DNA of 64,000 nucleotides from an uncultured Treponema sp. Lineage in GTDB: Bacteria > Spirochaetota > Spirochaetia > Treponematales > Treponemataceae. The notes below the pieces were generated by a model, which made no database searches, was not told where the DNA came from, and was given only the letters and a program-made list of their open reading frames with translations. This document shows positions 41,801 to 50,036 of this stretch, piece after piece (position 1 is the first letter of the stretch; every line of letters starts with the position of its first letter). The DNA is taken from assembly GCA_949300145.1 (NCBI GenBank), contig CASGDA010000002.1, positions 1-64,000 on the forward strand, read 5' to 3'. The position numbers and the translations under genes were made by a program.

Positions 41801-44663
41801 CGTTGTCCCGTGCGGTGAGCCGGAGTATATAGGCTCCGGCTTTGGGCGGCGTCATGGAGAAAGAGCCCTTTTCCGCCAGGGAAACGGTCTTTTTCTCCTC
41901 GGAAACCATTTCCCGCACATACCGGGTAATCAGGTTGCCGTTCAGTCCCACCTGCTGCACTTTCTTCCAGTCTTCCCGCAGAAGCTCCGCCGTAATCCGC
42001 CGCTCTTCCTGTTCCGCGGGGAAGCTCTCTGCGCCGGGCGCGGCGTTGTCCGGTGACACCAGCACAAAGTCAAAGTCAATCTTCTGTCCCTTTTTCGGGA
42101 AGCCGCTCACATTCTTCGGCCGGGACACACCGATATAGTACCGGGCGGGATGCACTACGGCGCTGCCGGAAGCGCTCACCGCCTGACCTCCGGCGTCCGT
42201 CACCGTGGATTCAAAGCGGTACAGATAGGCGCTTCCGGCGTTTTTTTCTCCGCCGGAAAGCTGCGAGGCGGAGGCGGTGCCGTTGCCGTCCAAAGCGCCG
42301 GAGCTGGTTGCCAAAGCGGTGCGCCCGTCATACCCGCGCTGGGGGCCGAATATAAAATTGTCGTAAGCGGAACCCTCCGGTCTGAAACCCACCGGTTCCC
42401 GGTACCAGTTGCCTGACCATGACACACCGGCGAGGCTGCCGCCGCCCAGATAGGACGCGGAAATACCGGCGGACACCATGTCGCCGCTGATATAGGTAAG
42501 ATCCGGCATGGATACGGAACTTTCAAAACGCAGCCGCTCAAAATACGACACGGTGAAAGAAATACTTTCGGTGGCGGTATCTGAATCACGGAAATAGTAT
42601 ATGTAATATGAACCGGGTTTTATATCATCAGGCAGCTGAAAAGTCGATGTAAAGCCGCCGCTTTCCGAAACCCGCTCCGACAGAGTCATTATGGTTTCAC
42701 CCTTCCATTTCGCTTCCTGAATGGACAGCCTGCAGGGACCGGAATAGGGGCTGTATTCTCCCACGCGTAAATTCCGGTCGATTCCCCTCACCCGCACTGT
42801 TTCACCGGGTTTGTACAACCCCCGGTCGGTGAACATGAAGGTGACTTCTTCGGTTCTCGAAGGATAGCCTAAATCCACGGAAGCAGCCTTTATTCTTGGG
42901 CCCCATATTCTGTTGCCGTAGGCGGAGGGATTGAAAATAACCGTGTCCCCGTCTTTTTCCGCCCTGAAATACAGGTCATAATCATCCTGACCGGTGATTA
43001 CCGGCAGGGAGACAACCGCCAGGCCGCTGCTGTCGGTGACACTTTCCGCCAGCGGATTATTCAATGTGACCGCATCCTCATAATCCAGGGAAAAGTCCGT
43101 TAAATACGCGGAGACGGCCGCCCCCTCCACCGGTTCGCCGGTGGAAAGACTGGACACCAGTACCGCAGCCCTGCCGGCGCCGTAGCGCACCGTCATGCCC
43201 AGATCCGTCACCTGGATTATCTGTTCATTTTTATATGTGTATGTTTTTCTGTCAGACCACGGGGAATCGTATTCGCATACAATTTCAGCATTGAATTCCA
43301 CCGCGCCGGACAACTTTCCGTTGTTTTCAGTCAGATAGGGCCGCAGATCCACGGGCTGCATAATCCGGGTGTTTTCCGGAAAAGAGTCTTTTTCTAAACG
43401 CACCCGGTCGGGTTCCATTCCGGCTTCTGCGCCGGTAAGGGCGTTGACCCGGTAAAAAGAGCCGGAAAGCGCATTCTGATGCTCAAAAACAAGCCGCGGC
43501 TCAAACTGGTTTTCCAGTATTTTGAAGCCTGAATCCTTAAAGGCGGCGTAACTGGCAGCCTTGGGAACCTTGATTGTCTCAGGCCCCGCCGCCACCGTAT
43601 TCTTCCGGTTGTATACGTCGGTGATTTCACCGGACAGCGATATAGTGTATGTCTGCTCGAAGTCCACCGGAAGCCCGTGCACGATAATTCTGCTGCCGGA
43701 TACGGCGATGTTATCCGCGCTGACGGGCATTTCCGGCTCCGTGCGTACCGTAAGTTTTGACAAATCAGTGTTTTCGTCGATTCTGTGGGAAAAATAAAAT
43801 TCCACGGGTTTATCATATTTGCCGCTGTTTCCCGGGAAAACGGACACCAGGGTGAAGTCTTTCAACGTATGGAAATCCAGGGATTTTTCCTTGCTCACCG
43901 GCAGGGCATCCGGTTCGGAACGGGCGCCCTCCTCCATGGTGACGACGATTTTATGGTTCTCCGGCGGAGCCTCCTTCAACGTAAGCAGAAGCAGTTCAGG
44001 CTGTTCCCCGTCGGGGGTGGAGGCCGTAAACGGGAGGGAAAGCTCCCCGCCGTCACCTTCATCAGTGACAGCGGAAACGGTCAGTGAGCTGCTGATTGTC
44101 TTTGGCTGCACCGGATACGAAAACATGACGCCGATGGAACGGGCCTGCTCCGGCTCCATATTCCTGGCATCCACCAGGCCGCCGTTTTTGACGGTCTCGT
44201 ATCCGGGGATTATGTTCAGCATGGAAAGCTCTTCGGTGCGGAAATTGAAGCTGCGCACGCTGTCCGCCGGCAGTTTCGAGCCGTCAACCGCCTTTATGTT
44301 TTCCGCCACAGTGACGGTGTATTCACGCTGCGGAAGCACCTTCTCGGAGGAATCAAAACACAGGAGGCTGGTACCGTACCACCGGTACACACCCTTCAGC
44401 GGAGGCTCAATCTTCATGTATTCGGAGGTGTCGGAAGGCTCCCCGAGAACCGAAAGGGGGACGACCGGCTTGGAAAACAAAACATAAACCGAAGGGTATT
44501 TCACCGCGGAGGGAAGCTCCCCCGCAGGCTGCATATCGATTATAGATAATGCAGTACCATCAGTTTCACCGGTGTTTGATGAATCTTTTTCACTGCATCC
44601 CGGCAGCAAAAAGCCCGCGCACAGCACAACAACAGCACACCGCAACAGTGTTCTTATTTTCAC
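38871..44663 (-). CDS. Bacterial alpha-2-macroglobulin lipoprotein (YfaS-like)
   Basis: A 1,930-residue envelope protein. The GTG at 44663 follows AAAGGGGA and starts a lipoprotein signal ending LPGCSEKD. Many macroglobulin beta domains follow, including the bait-region side (TDRGLYKPGETVRVRG) and the MG-type DRGVIDLIDYHVPDP block. The thioester motif CLEQ lies in YPYGCLEQRCSAM near residue 1437, so covalent trapping of proteases should work. The C-terminal toroid (about 1,440-1,700) and receptor-like domains complete the chain. It sits first in a pair with pbpC, with overlapping ends, matching the known guard-and-repair arrangement. Three tandem 22-bp dyads lie upstream. Confidence 0.92.
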   Translation of the reverse strand: MKIRTLLRCAVVVLCAGFLLPGCSEKDSSNTGETDGTALSIIDMQPAGELPSAVKYPSVYVLFSKPVVPLSVLGEPSDTSEYMKIEPPLKGVYRWYGTSLLCFDSSEKVLPQREYTVTVAENIKAVDGSKLPADSVRSFNFRTEELSMLNIIPGYETVKNGGLVDARNMEPEQARSIGVMFSYPVQPKTISSSLTVSAVTDEGDGGELSLPFTASTPDGEQPELLLLTLKEAPPENHKIVVTMEEGARSEPDALPVSKEKSLDFHTLKDFTLVSVFPGNSGKYDKPVEFYFSHRIDENTDLSKLTVRTEPEMPVSADNIAVSGSRIIVHGLPVDFEQTYTISLSGEITDVYNRKNTVAAGPETIKVPKAASYAAFKDSGFKILENQFEPRLVFEHQNALSGSFYRVNALTGAEAGMEPDRVRLEKDSFPENTRIMQPVDLRPYLTENNGKLSGAVEFNAEIVCEYDSPWSDRKTYTYKNEQIIQVTDLGMTVRYGAGRAAVLVSSLSTGEPVEGAAVSAYLTDFSLDYEDAVTLNNPLAESVTDSSGLAVVSLPVITGQDDYDLYFRAEKDGDTVIFNPSAYGNRIWGPRIKAASVDLGYPSRTEEVTFMFTDRGLYKPGETVRVRGIDRNLRVGEYSPYSGPCRLSIQEAKWKGETIMTLSERVSESGGFTSTFQLPDDIKPGSYYIYYFRDSDTATESISFTVSYFERLRFESSVSMPDLTYISGDMVSAGISASYLGGGSLAGVSWSGNWYREPVGFRPEGSAYDNFIFGPQRGYDGRTALATSSGALDGNGTASASQLSGGEKNAGSAYLYRFESTVTDAGGQAVSASGSAVVHPARYYIGVSRPKNVSGFPKKGQKIDFDFVLVSPDNAAPGAESFPAEQEERRITAELLREDWKKVQQVGLNGNLITRYVREMVSEEKKTVSLAEKGSFSMTPPKAGAYILRLTARDNEDRQVITERSFYVSGSDWSYYYGDSSDEIPLVADKTLYDVGDTARIMLQSPLPSGTYLMTVERETIFSEKVFHLDEPTTVLEVPVDEKYLPVVYVAVSSYSVRTKEPGHDFYTRDMDKPKGYFGSVALHVDTSLKEFDITVTQDKASYRPGETATFTLTAEKDGRPLAGAELTLMAVDRGVIDLIDYHVPDPIEFFYDEFLFPGRVAGDDSRSLLMDPVTYEVRNLYGGDQGGDKLNERKNFDPTAVFEPVLITGADGTVTCSFKLPDNLTEYRVTAIGMKDDCFARTEDKMIVNNPLSARDVLPRRLREGDVSDIGVVISNLDGKDHTATVTMEITSGSESSAEKAAEAGTAVKAGKASVAGTAVKTVTVPAGRTVPALFDMKAENSGVVTVSFTVKSDVLNERIIKPLEIDKPLIYETVTTTGEVSSGSVEEKGKASVKEHIVLPSGITAENDASVYVSLDPTRLGTLTEAVSYVFRYPYGCLEQRCSAMIPLLYFSDYIDVFGLESEVSNPRRLIAREIKDWSTTQKSDGGFPYWKNSSDASLAPSLRFAELIAGALEKDISVDRNIDIDALIGYILDARQDEYLSKNTYFQAYSLYILQKLGYRVTASMIQKVYGMEGAGFSEKALCGLMYLTAGRREEAVAVAEEIRAHTRPTTRGVDITDPEFNTSPWMFFNDESERNALLLQFFTALDYTDGMNGRLLFNLLELQRAGNGYWKNTASTARVLEAVAAYIEANNLEKLDFTGTAELDGREVLTASFKGAAAKPEEATLSVSGLTASGVPEGKEVPVEFTKDGRGNMFYTLSMKYPLPYEQQFAREEGLSVFVDITDAATGETVTGNRLEAGKIYRARATVSTTRDRTFVALRVPIPSGAEVLNAAFATTEQFVGTALAEQEENDGRSAYERWNFGLSSQEIYDNEVRYFWDAFRKGRQQVEFLFRTVRNGEFNVPSATAECMYEPEVFGRSKGGVFVISE

Positions 44664-45031
44664 ACCAATCCCCTTTCGGCACATGCCCGGTATTTGCGGA
44701 CAAAGCCCTTCAAAAGGTAACACGGATTACTTTTTGATGCAAACAGAATTTTTTATTTCTATATACGAAAAGTTTCATCCCGTGAAACGAAGTGTTTCAT
44801 CCGGTAAAACTAAATGTTTCATCAGGATGAAACTGCGGGAGGAAACGGAGCGGCGGATGTTTTCATCCCGTGTTCCGGACACACTGCTGCGTTTGACCGC
44901 CACCGGTAATGCACCGCCTTGTGAGCAAGCGCATACTGTCCGTATAGTAACCGCGCTGTCACAGATGGATAAACATCGTCAACCGTGCCGCCGGGTGTGT
45001 AAGTGCCGCCTGTAGCGTTTTCCGGGTAAAA
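44664..45031. other. Intergenic region upstream of the alpha-2-macroglobulin gene
   Basis: A 368-base region with no gene. It must contain the promoter of the macroglobulin-PBP1C pair and the 3' flank of the large repeat lipoprotein. The part at 44,725-44,770 is AT-rich; the notable element is the 22-bp array at 44772-44837. Confidence 0.6.
44772..44837. repeat. Three tandem 22-bp dyads (operator-like array)
   Basis: GTTTCATC recurs at 44772, 44794 and 44816, exactly 22 bases apart. Each is followed by a partial inverted copy: GTGAAAC in unit 1, GTAAAAC in unit 2, and ATGAAAC in unit 3, where GTTTCAT-CAGG-ATGAAAC is a perfect 7+7 dyad. A 22-base period puts all sites on the same helix face. 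The array lies about 110-175 bases upstream of the alpha-2-macroglobulin start, so it probably binds a regulator of that gene. Confidence 0.8.
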
Positions 45032-48000
45032 TTACTGTTGCTCTTCAACACCTTCAGTAACGCAGTTATCGTCATCGATGAACTTGCCGCCTGTGCTAAC
45101 GTAAACGTTGTCTCCGCCGACACTGGTTATGGTGTTTCCGCTGACGACAGCAGGACTTGAAATGGTAAATGTTCCTGCAGAACCTACTGTTACACCGCCA
45201 CCGAAACTTGCAGAATTTCCGCTGATCTTACCATTTGTCATGGTAAAATTGGAACTACCACCATCCACGTACACGCCGCCGCCGCTACCCCCTGCATTGT
45301 TGCCGGTGATGGAGCCTGCGGACATAGTCAATTCACCGCCTACGACACACACACCGCCTCCGGCTCCGATATTGCTGTTGATTTTGTTGTTTTCAATTAT
45401 TGCCGACTCGCCGTCCATGATAAAAGTAGAGCCGCTTCCAATATACACACCGCCACCCTGGGATGAGGTGGATCCAGTGCTTTCTCCGACTGTATTTGAG
45501 CTAATGGTTCCGCGGGTAAATTCCACCGATGAAGAAGCTGCAAGATAAATTCCGCCGCCGGCATTGTCCGCCGTGCCGTCATTTGTCGCAGCGTTGTTGC
45601 TTATCTGCGGCGCAGAACCGGAAGTGTTTTTGCCTATCTCCGCGGTTGAGCCGTCGTAAAGATACAGGCCGCCGCCGTTTGTTGTCGCGATGTTGTCGCT
45701 GATTGCGCCGCCGTCCATGGTGATTTTTTTACTGTTGATCATATACACGCCGCCACCGTCAGTAGCCGTGTTGGAGCTTATGGTTCCGCCGGTCATGGTA
45801 AAGTCCGCTGCGCTGTACACGCCGCCGCCTGAGCCGCCTGAAGCTTCGTTGTCGCTTATAACGGCTGTACCGCTCATAGTGAAGGTGCCGTCCTCAGTTA
45901 CCGCCACACCGCCGCCGTTGGCATCGGTAATATTACCGGTGATTGTTCCACTGGACATGGTGAATTCTCCGTTGACAAACACACCGCCGCCGCCGTAGGA
46001 AGTACTTGTGTTCATGTTGCCGTCATTGACACCGCTTCCGCCGATGGTGCCGCCGGTCATGGTAAAGCTGCCGCCGTTGCAGACATAGACACCGCCGCCG
46101 CCGATTTCGCTGAAATTATAAGAGATATTCCCGCCTTCCATCGTAAAGAAGGCGCCGTTCTGGACGCACACTCCGCCGCCCCAGGTACCGGAAGTCGTGC
46201 TGTTATTGTTGTTGCCGCCGGTTATTTTGCCGCTTCCGGTGGAATCCTTCAGCGTAAGCGCACCAGAAACCGAAATAACGGTGCCGTCTTCTTGTGCCGT
46301 TCCAAGCGCCCGGTTTATGGTGTGTCCGTTCAGGTCAAGGATTACTGGATTGCTTTCCGTTCCGCCGGAGAATGTTATGGGCTGGTTGTTAGATGCACCG
46401 AACACGCCGTTTGTGGCGTCTATATCTTGCTGCAGAATGATTGTGCCGCCGGAACCGGATGTATTAAGGGCTGAAATGGCGTCAGCGAATGAGCCGTACT
46501 GCACGCCGCTTCCCGTATCCCAGGAAACCCCGAAGGAAGACGAATCCGCAAGATACACTGCGTCTTCTTTTGACATTATGATGCAGCCTTCCGCGTCCGG
46601 GATGAATATGCTTTCCGCGCCGTCCACCGCCGTATCCGTTATCTGTACCTCTGTGCCCGCCGCCGGGCTTGTTGCCGTGGTTACGCCGATACGGGCGGAT
46701 GTGTTCAGCCCGCCGGAGCCTATGGTGATAGTTTTTCCGTTATCTAAGTACACGTTATTGATATTACCAACTTCAAGTCGATAATTACCGCTAATATTTG
46801 GACTACCGCTAAGGGTAAAAGTGCCATCTTGTACAAACACGCCGCCACCGTTTTGAGTAGCTGTATTTCCCTTTATGGTTCCACCACTCATGGTAAAACT
46901 ACCTTTCTCTACATTTACACCGATATACACACCGCCACCTAAATCCGCTTCATTGGCATCTGTACTACTACCGATGGTTCCCCCACTCATGGTAAAGGTT
47001 CCTCCGGCAATTACAAACACACCGCCACCACCACTAGGTTTTGTGAGCGAATTCGCACTAGTCGTAGTGTTGCCTTGTATTTTAGCTGTACCGGTCATGG
47101 TAAAGGTTCCGCCATTTACATATACACCGCCACCACCTGCAGCACTATTTGTATCTGTAGTACTAGCATTGTTTCCTTGTATTGTGGCGGTATCCCCCAT
47201 ATCAAATTTTCCAGTACCATTTACATACACCCCGCCACCACAGGCGTGACTATCCGTACTGGTGGCTTTGTTTCCCTGTATTACGGCAGAACCTTCCATT
47301 TTAAAGATGCCGTCTTGTACAAATACCCCGCCACCACTTTCAGTTACTGTGTTTCTGGTAATAGTACCATTATTCATAATAAATTCACCGCCGGAAACAA
47401 ACACACCACCACCGTATTCAGCTGTGTTTTGAGCAGTTCCATCGATAGTTCCATCGATAGTTCCACCGTTCATAGTAAAAGTGCCACCGGAAAAAATATG
47501 TACACCGCCACCGTGAGTAGTAGCCGTATTACCTTGTAGTATGGCAGTACCGGTCATTTCGAACTCGCCGCCATTAACGTACACGCCGCCACCGTACTGG
47601 GCAGAGTTGGCGCTTCCCGCATCGGTTCCGCCGATGGTTCCGCCGATCATTTCGAAATTCCTGCCATTCACGTACACGCCGCCGCCGTGAGTAGTAGCCG
47701 TATTACCTTGTATTGTGGCAGTATCGCTCATGGTGAAACTTCCGTTGATTACACATACGCCACCACCGAGATTCGTTGCATTATTGTCGGATATTGTGCC
47801 GTCTTTCATGATGAACTCGCCGCTGTCCACTCTTACGCCGCCACCGTACGTTGCGTTATTGCCGGTGATTGTTCCCCCTTCCATGGTAAATATGGCATCG
47901 TGGATTTCAACACCACCGCCACTTTCCGCATTGGAGCTAGCACCGGTTCCGTCGATGGTTCCGCCTCTCATGGTGAAGGTACCGCCAGTGCTCACAGCTA

Positions 48001-49684
48001 CACCGCCGCCGCTTACAGTGGCGCTGCTCCCTGTTATTTTACTGCCGTCTTCCATGATGAAAGTCCCGTTCATCACATACACGCCGCCACCGGAAGCACT
48101 GGTGCCTTGGACGCTGCTATCCGCTATCGTGCTGCCGCTTTCCATGGTGAAATTTCCGCCAGTTACATACACGGCACCTCCTCTTGCGTTTTCGCCTGTC
48201 ACTGTTCCGGTGAGGGTTATGCCGTCTCCAAGGGTCACGCTTCCGCCGGTTATGTTGAATACCCTGCCGGTGGTGTTTGTTATGGAAGCACCCGTTCCCG
48301 TTCCTCCGCCGTTATATCCCCGCAGAGTCAGAGTACCGGAACTGTGGGCATATTCACCGGAAACAGAAACATCACCGTTTACATAAACAACACCGTCATT
48401 GCCTATGGCTTCCGCCGCTTTGTCCAGGGTGGCATAGGGGTTGATTGGGGTGCCGGTGCCGTTCGAATCACTACCGTTCTGCGATATATACACGGCGGAA
48501 TAGGGCACCGTGTAGGTGAAGGTGGTTGTGGTGTCCCGGGCACCGGATACACCGCCAGCGGTAGCGGTAACAGTGTAGGTTCCCTTCTTGATAAAGGTCA
48601 GGGAGATTCCGCTGCTACCACCATTGAATGTCACTTTGTTTCCGGTAAAACTTCCTCCAGAAACAGACACGCCTTCTGTGCTGCTCAAGGTAAGTGTAAT
48701 AGTGGAATTGGCAGTTTCCTGATTAAAGGTTACCGGCACGCCGGGTTCAAGAGTACCGGAACCGGAAGAAGCTGTAACGGCCGGTAACGGAGGAGCTTCA
48801 GTAGAAGCGGTAACTGCAGAAGTAAGACCGGAGGAATCCGTCAATGTTATGGTGCATTCGGGATCGGACACAGAATTGAGGGATATCCCCGTCTCAATCC
48901 CGACAAAACGATCGGTCTTGTTTCCGAGGAAAGCCCCGCCGCCGCTTAGGGGGGCATAGTTTGTGTCATCATATGTTCCGGTGACGCCGGAAAGTCCGTC
49001 AAGCCAGTTTCCGTTGCTGCCGGCGGGGGCGGTCACTGTATAACTTTTGTTGAAAAACCCGCTTATGCCCACGGACACAATGTCCCGGTGGATACTGGTC
49101 ATGTCCGGCATATTGAAACATATGACATATGTGTCGTTGTCTGTTTTGTTCAGAATGACAGGGGAGGTCACCTGCGGAGGAGCGGAGTTCACACGCAGCG
49201 GCACCGTGTAGCTTCCGAAGTCCCGCCCTGAGTTCGGCTCCTTTATGGTCACCGTGGGACTGATTACAGTGCCGTTTCCGTCATGCGTTTCCAGGAATGT
49301 GTTCATCAGGGTGAGCCGTATTACAGCCCTGTCGGATGAGTCCTGTACTATGGTGTAATCCGTTCCGTGGGACAGACCGCCTCCGGCGAAATTAACGCCG
49401 GCATCCAGCGTGTAGTTTTGGGGATTAGCCAGATAATAGGTGATGACCCGGTCAGCTCCGGAAGCCAGGTTGGTCAGTCCGTCTGACTGGGGCATAGCCG
49501 TGTCGAATTCATGGCTGAGTATCCGGGCGATGCCCGTCCACTCCTCAACGAAATCCTGGAGCGGTTTGTTGAACATGTCGCAGGAAAGGAAAAGCAGCAG
49601 GCACAACAGAACCGCAGACACCACAGCGGCGGTGCGGAAACGCGGCTTTTTCCTGTTTTCTTCACGGAAAGACGGCACGTACAA
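45032..49684 (-). CDS. Giant beta-helix repeat lipoprotein (Pmp-like GGG repeats)
   Basis: A 1,550-residue protein. The start MYVPSFREENRKK leads to a hydrophobic stretch ending LLFLSC at residue 35, so it is probably a lipoprotein. The first 400 residues contain Ig-like beta regions. From about 400 to 1,540, some 25-30-residue units of the form GGGVYV-G-FTM-GGTI-GN-A recur dozens of times, the pattern of polymorphic outer membrane protein and adhesin-like right-handed beta-helices; two blocks are separated by a non-repeat segment near 1,000-1,120. No autotransporter barrel is seen at the end. Nearly identical DNA units (for example near 47,510 and 47,685) would allow length variation by recombination. 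The binding partner is unknown. Confidence 0.85.
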   Translation of the reverse strand: MYVPSFREENRKKPRFRTAAVVSAVLLCLLLFLSCDMFNKPLQDFVEEWTGIARILSHEFDTAMPQSDGLTNLASGADRVITYYLANPQNYTLDAGVNFAGGGLSHGTDYTIVQDSSDRAVIRLTLMNTFLETHDGNGTVISPTVTIKEPNSGRDFGSYTVPLRVNSAPPQVTSPVILNKTDNDTYVICFNMPDMTSIHRDIVSVGISGFFNKSYTVTAPAGSNGNWLDGLSGVTGTYDDTNYAPLSGGGAFLGNKTDRFVGIETGISLNSVSDPECTITLTDSSGLTSAVTASTEAPPLPAVTASSGSGTLEPGVPVTFNQETANSTITLTLSSTEGVSVSGGSFTGNKVTFNGGSSGISLTFIKKGTYTVTATAGGVSGARDTTTTFTYTVPYSAVYISQNGSDSNGTGTPINPYATLDKAAEAIGNDGVVYVNGDVSVSGEYAHSSGTLTLRGYNGGGTGTGASITNTTGRVFNITGGSVTLGDGITLTGTVTGENARGGAVYVTGGNFTMESGSTIADSSVQGTSASGGGVYVMNGTFIMEDGSKITGSSATVSGGGVAVSTGGTFTMRGGTIDGTGASSNAESGGGVEIHDAIFTMEGGTITGNNATYGGGVRVDSGEFIMKDGTISDNNATNLGGGVCVINGSFTMSDTATIQGNTATTHGGGVYVNGRNFEMIGGTIGGTDAGSANSAQYGGGVYVNGGEFEMTGTAILQGNTATTHGGGVHIFSGGTFTMNGGTIDGTIDGTAQNTAEYGGGVFVSGGEFIMNNGTITRNTVTESGGGVFVQDGIFKMEGSAVIQGNKATSTDSHACGGGVYVNGTGKFDMGDTATIQGNNASTTDTNSAAGGGGVYVNGGTFTMTGTAKIQGNTTTSANSLTKPSGGGGVFVIAGGTFTMSGGTIGSSTDANEADLGGGVYIGVNVEKGSFTMSGGTIKGNTATQNGGGVFVQDGTFTLSGSPNISGNYRLEVGNINNVYLDNGKTITIGSGGLNTSARIGVTTATSPAAGTEVQITDTAVDGAESIFIPDAEGCIIMSKEDAVYLADSSSFGVSWDTGSGVQYGSFADAISALNTSGSGGTIILQQDIDATNGVFGASNNQPITFSGGTESNPVILDLNGHTINRALGTAQEDGTVISVSGALTLKDSTGSGKITGGNNNNSTTSGTWGGGVCVQNGAFFTMEGGNISYNFSEIGGGGVYVCNGGSFTMTGGTIGGSGVNDGNMNTSTSYGGGGVFVNGEFTMSSGTITGNITDANGGGVAVTEDGTFTMSGTAVISDNEASGGSGGGVYSAADFTMTGGTISSNTATDGGGVYMINSKKITMDGGAISDNIATTNGGGLYLYDGSTAEIGKNTSGSAPQISNNAATNDGTADNAGGGIYLAASSSVEFTRGTISSNTVGESTGSTSSQGGGVYIGSGSTFIMDGESAIIENNKINSNIGAGGGVCVVGGELTMSAGSITGNNAGGSGGGVYVDGGSSNFTMTNGKISGNSASFGGGVTVGSAGTFTISSPAVVSGNTITSVGGDNVYVSTGGKFIDDDNCVTEGVEEQQ

Positions 49685-49766
49685 TATACTCCTGTATAAG
49701 TTTATATCTCAACCCAATAAAAATCAACCTTTTGCATTATACAGGAAGGAATTCAATAGAAAAGCG

Positions 49767-49800
49767 AAAAAAAAAAGGACGGAAAATATTTTCCGTCCTT
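49767..49800 (-). terminator. Terminator after the tRNA-Tyr gene
   Basis: On the minus strand an 11-12 bp stem (AAGGACGGAAAA / TTTTCCGTCCTT) is followed by a run of about ten T residues, immediately after the tRNA gene and before the large repeat lipoprotein. Confidence 0.85.
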
Positions 49801-49807
49801 AAAAATA

Positions 49808-49889
49808 TGGGGAGACAAGGATTCGAACCTTGGAAGGCGGAGCCAACAGATTTACAGTCTGCCCCCTTTGACCGCTCGGGAATCTCCCC
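49808..49889 (-). tRNA. tRNA-Tyr (anticodon GTA)
   Basis: The 82-nt cloverleaf on the minus strand starts GGGGAGATTCCCG. The acceptor stem is GGGGAGA/TCTCCCC with discriminator A, the anticodon loop is CTGTAAA, a long class II variable arm is present, and the T arm is CAAGG-TTCGAAT-CCTTG. CCA is not encoded. Confidence 0.95.
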
Positions 49890-49900
49890 GTTTCAAGCCT

Positions 49901-49975
49901 AGCCAACTCAGGGATTCGAACCCTGGACCCCGAGATTACAAATCACGTGCTCTGGACCAGCTGAGCTAAGTTGGC
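49901..49975 (-). tRNA. tRNA-Thr (anticodon TGT)
   Basis: The acceptor stem is GCCAACT/AGTTGGC, the anticodon loop TTTGTAA, and the T arm CAGGG-TTCGAAT-CCCTG. The third pair of the anticodon stem is a T-T mismatch (CGTGA against TCTCG). CCA is not encoded. It lies 11 bases upstream of tRNA-Tyr, in the same transcript. Confidence 0.93.
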
Positions 49976-50008
49976 GCGGTGCTTAACGCTTAAACAGCAT
50001 ACAGCACA

Positions 50009-50036
50009 ATAAAAAAAAAGTCAAGACCAGGTCTTT
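50009..50036 (-). terminator. Probable terminator of the glycogen synthase gene
   Basis: On the minus strand a short stem (AAGACC/GGTCTT) just after the stop codon precedes a run of T residues. The loop is very short, so efficiency is uncertain. Confidence 0.5.

Noticed and set aside
44772-44837. Tandem 22-bp repeats considered as a CRISPR fragment
   Set aside because: The units follow one another directly without unique spacers and each is itself a dyad; this fits operators, not CRISPR.
45100-48800. Periodic CCGCC-rich DNA considered as a repeat array or CRISPR
   Set aside because: It is the coding DNA of the beta-helix repeat protein read on the opposite strand; the period matches protein repeats.
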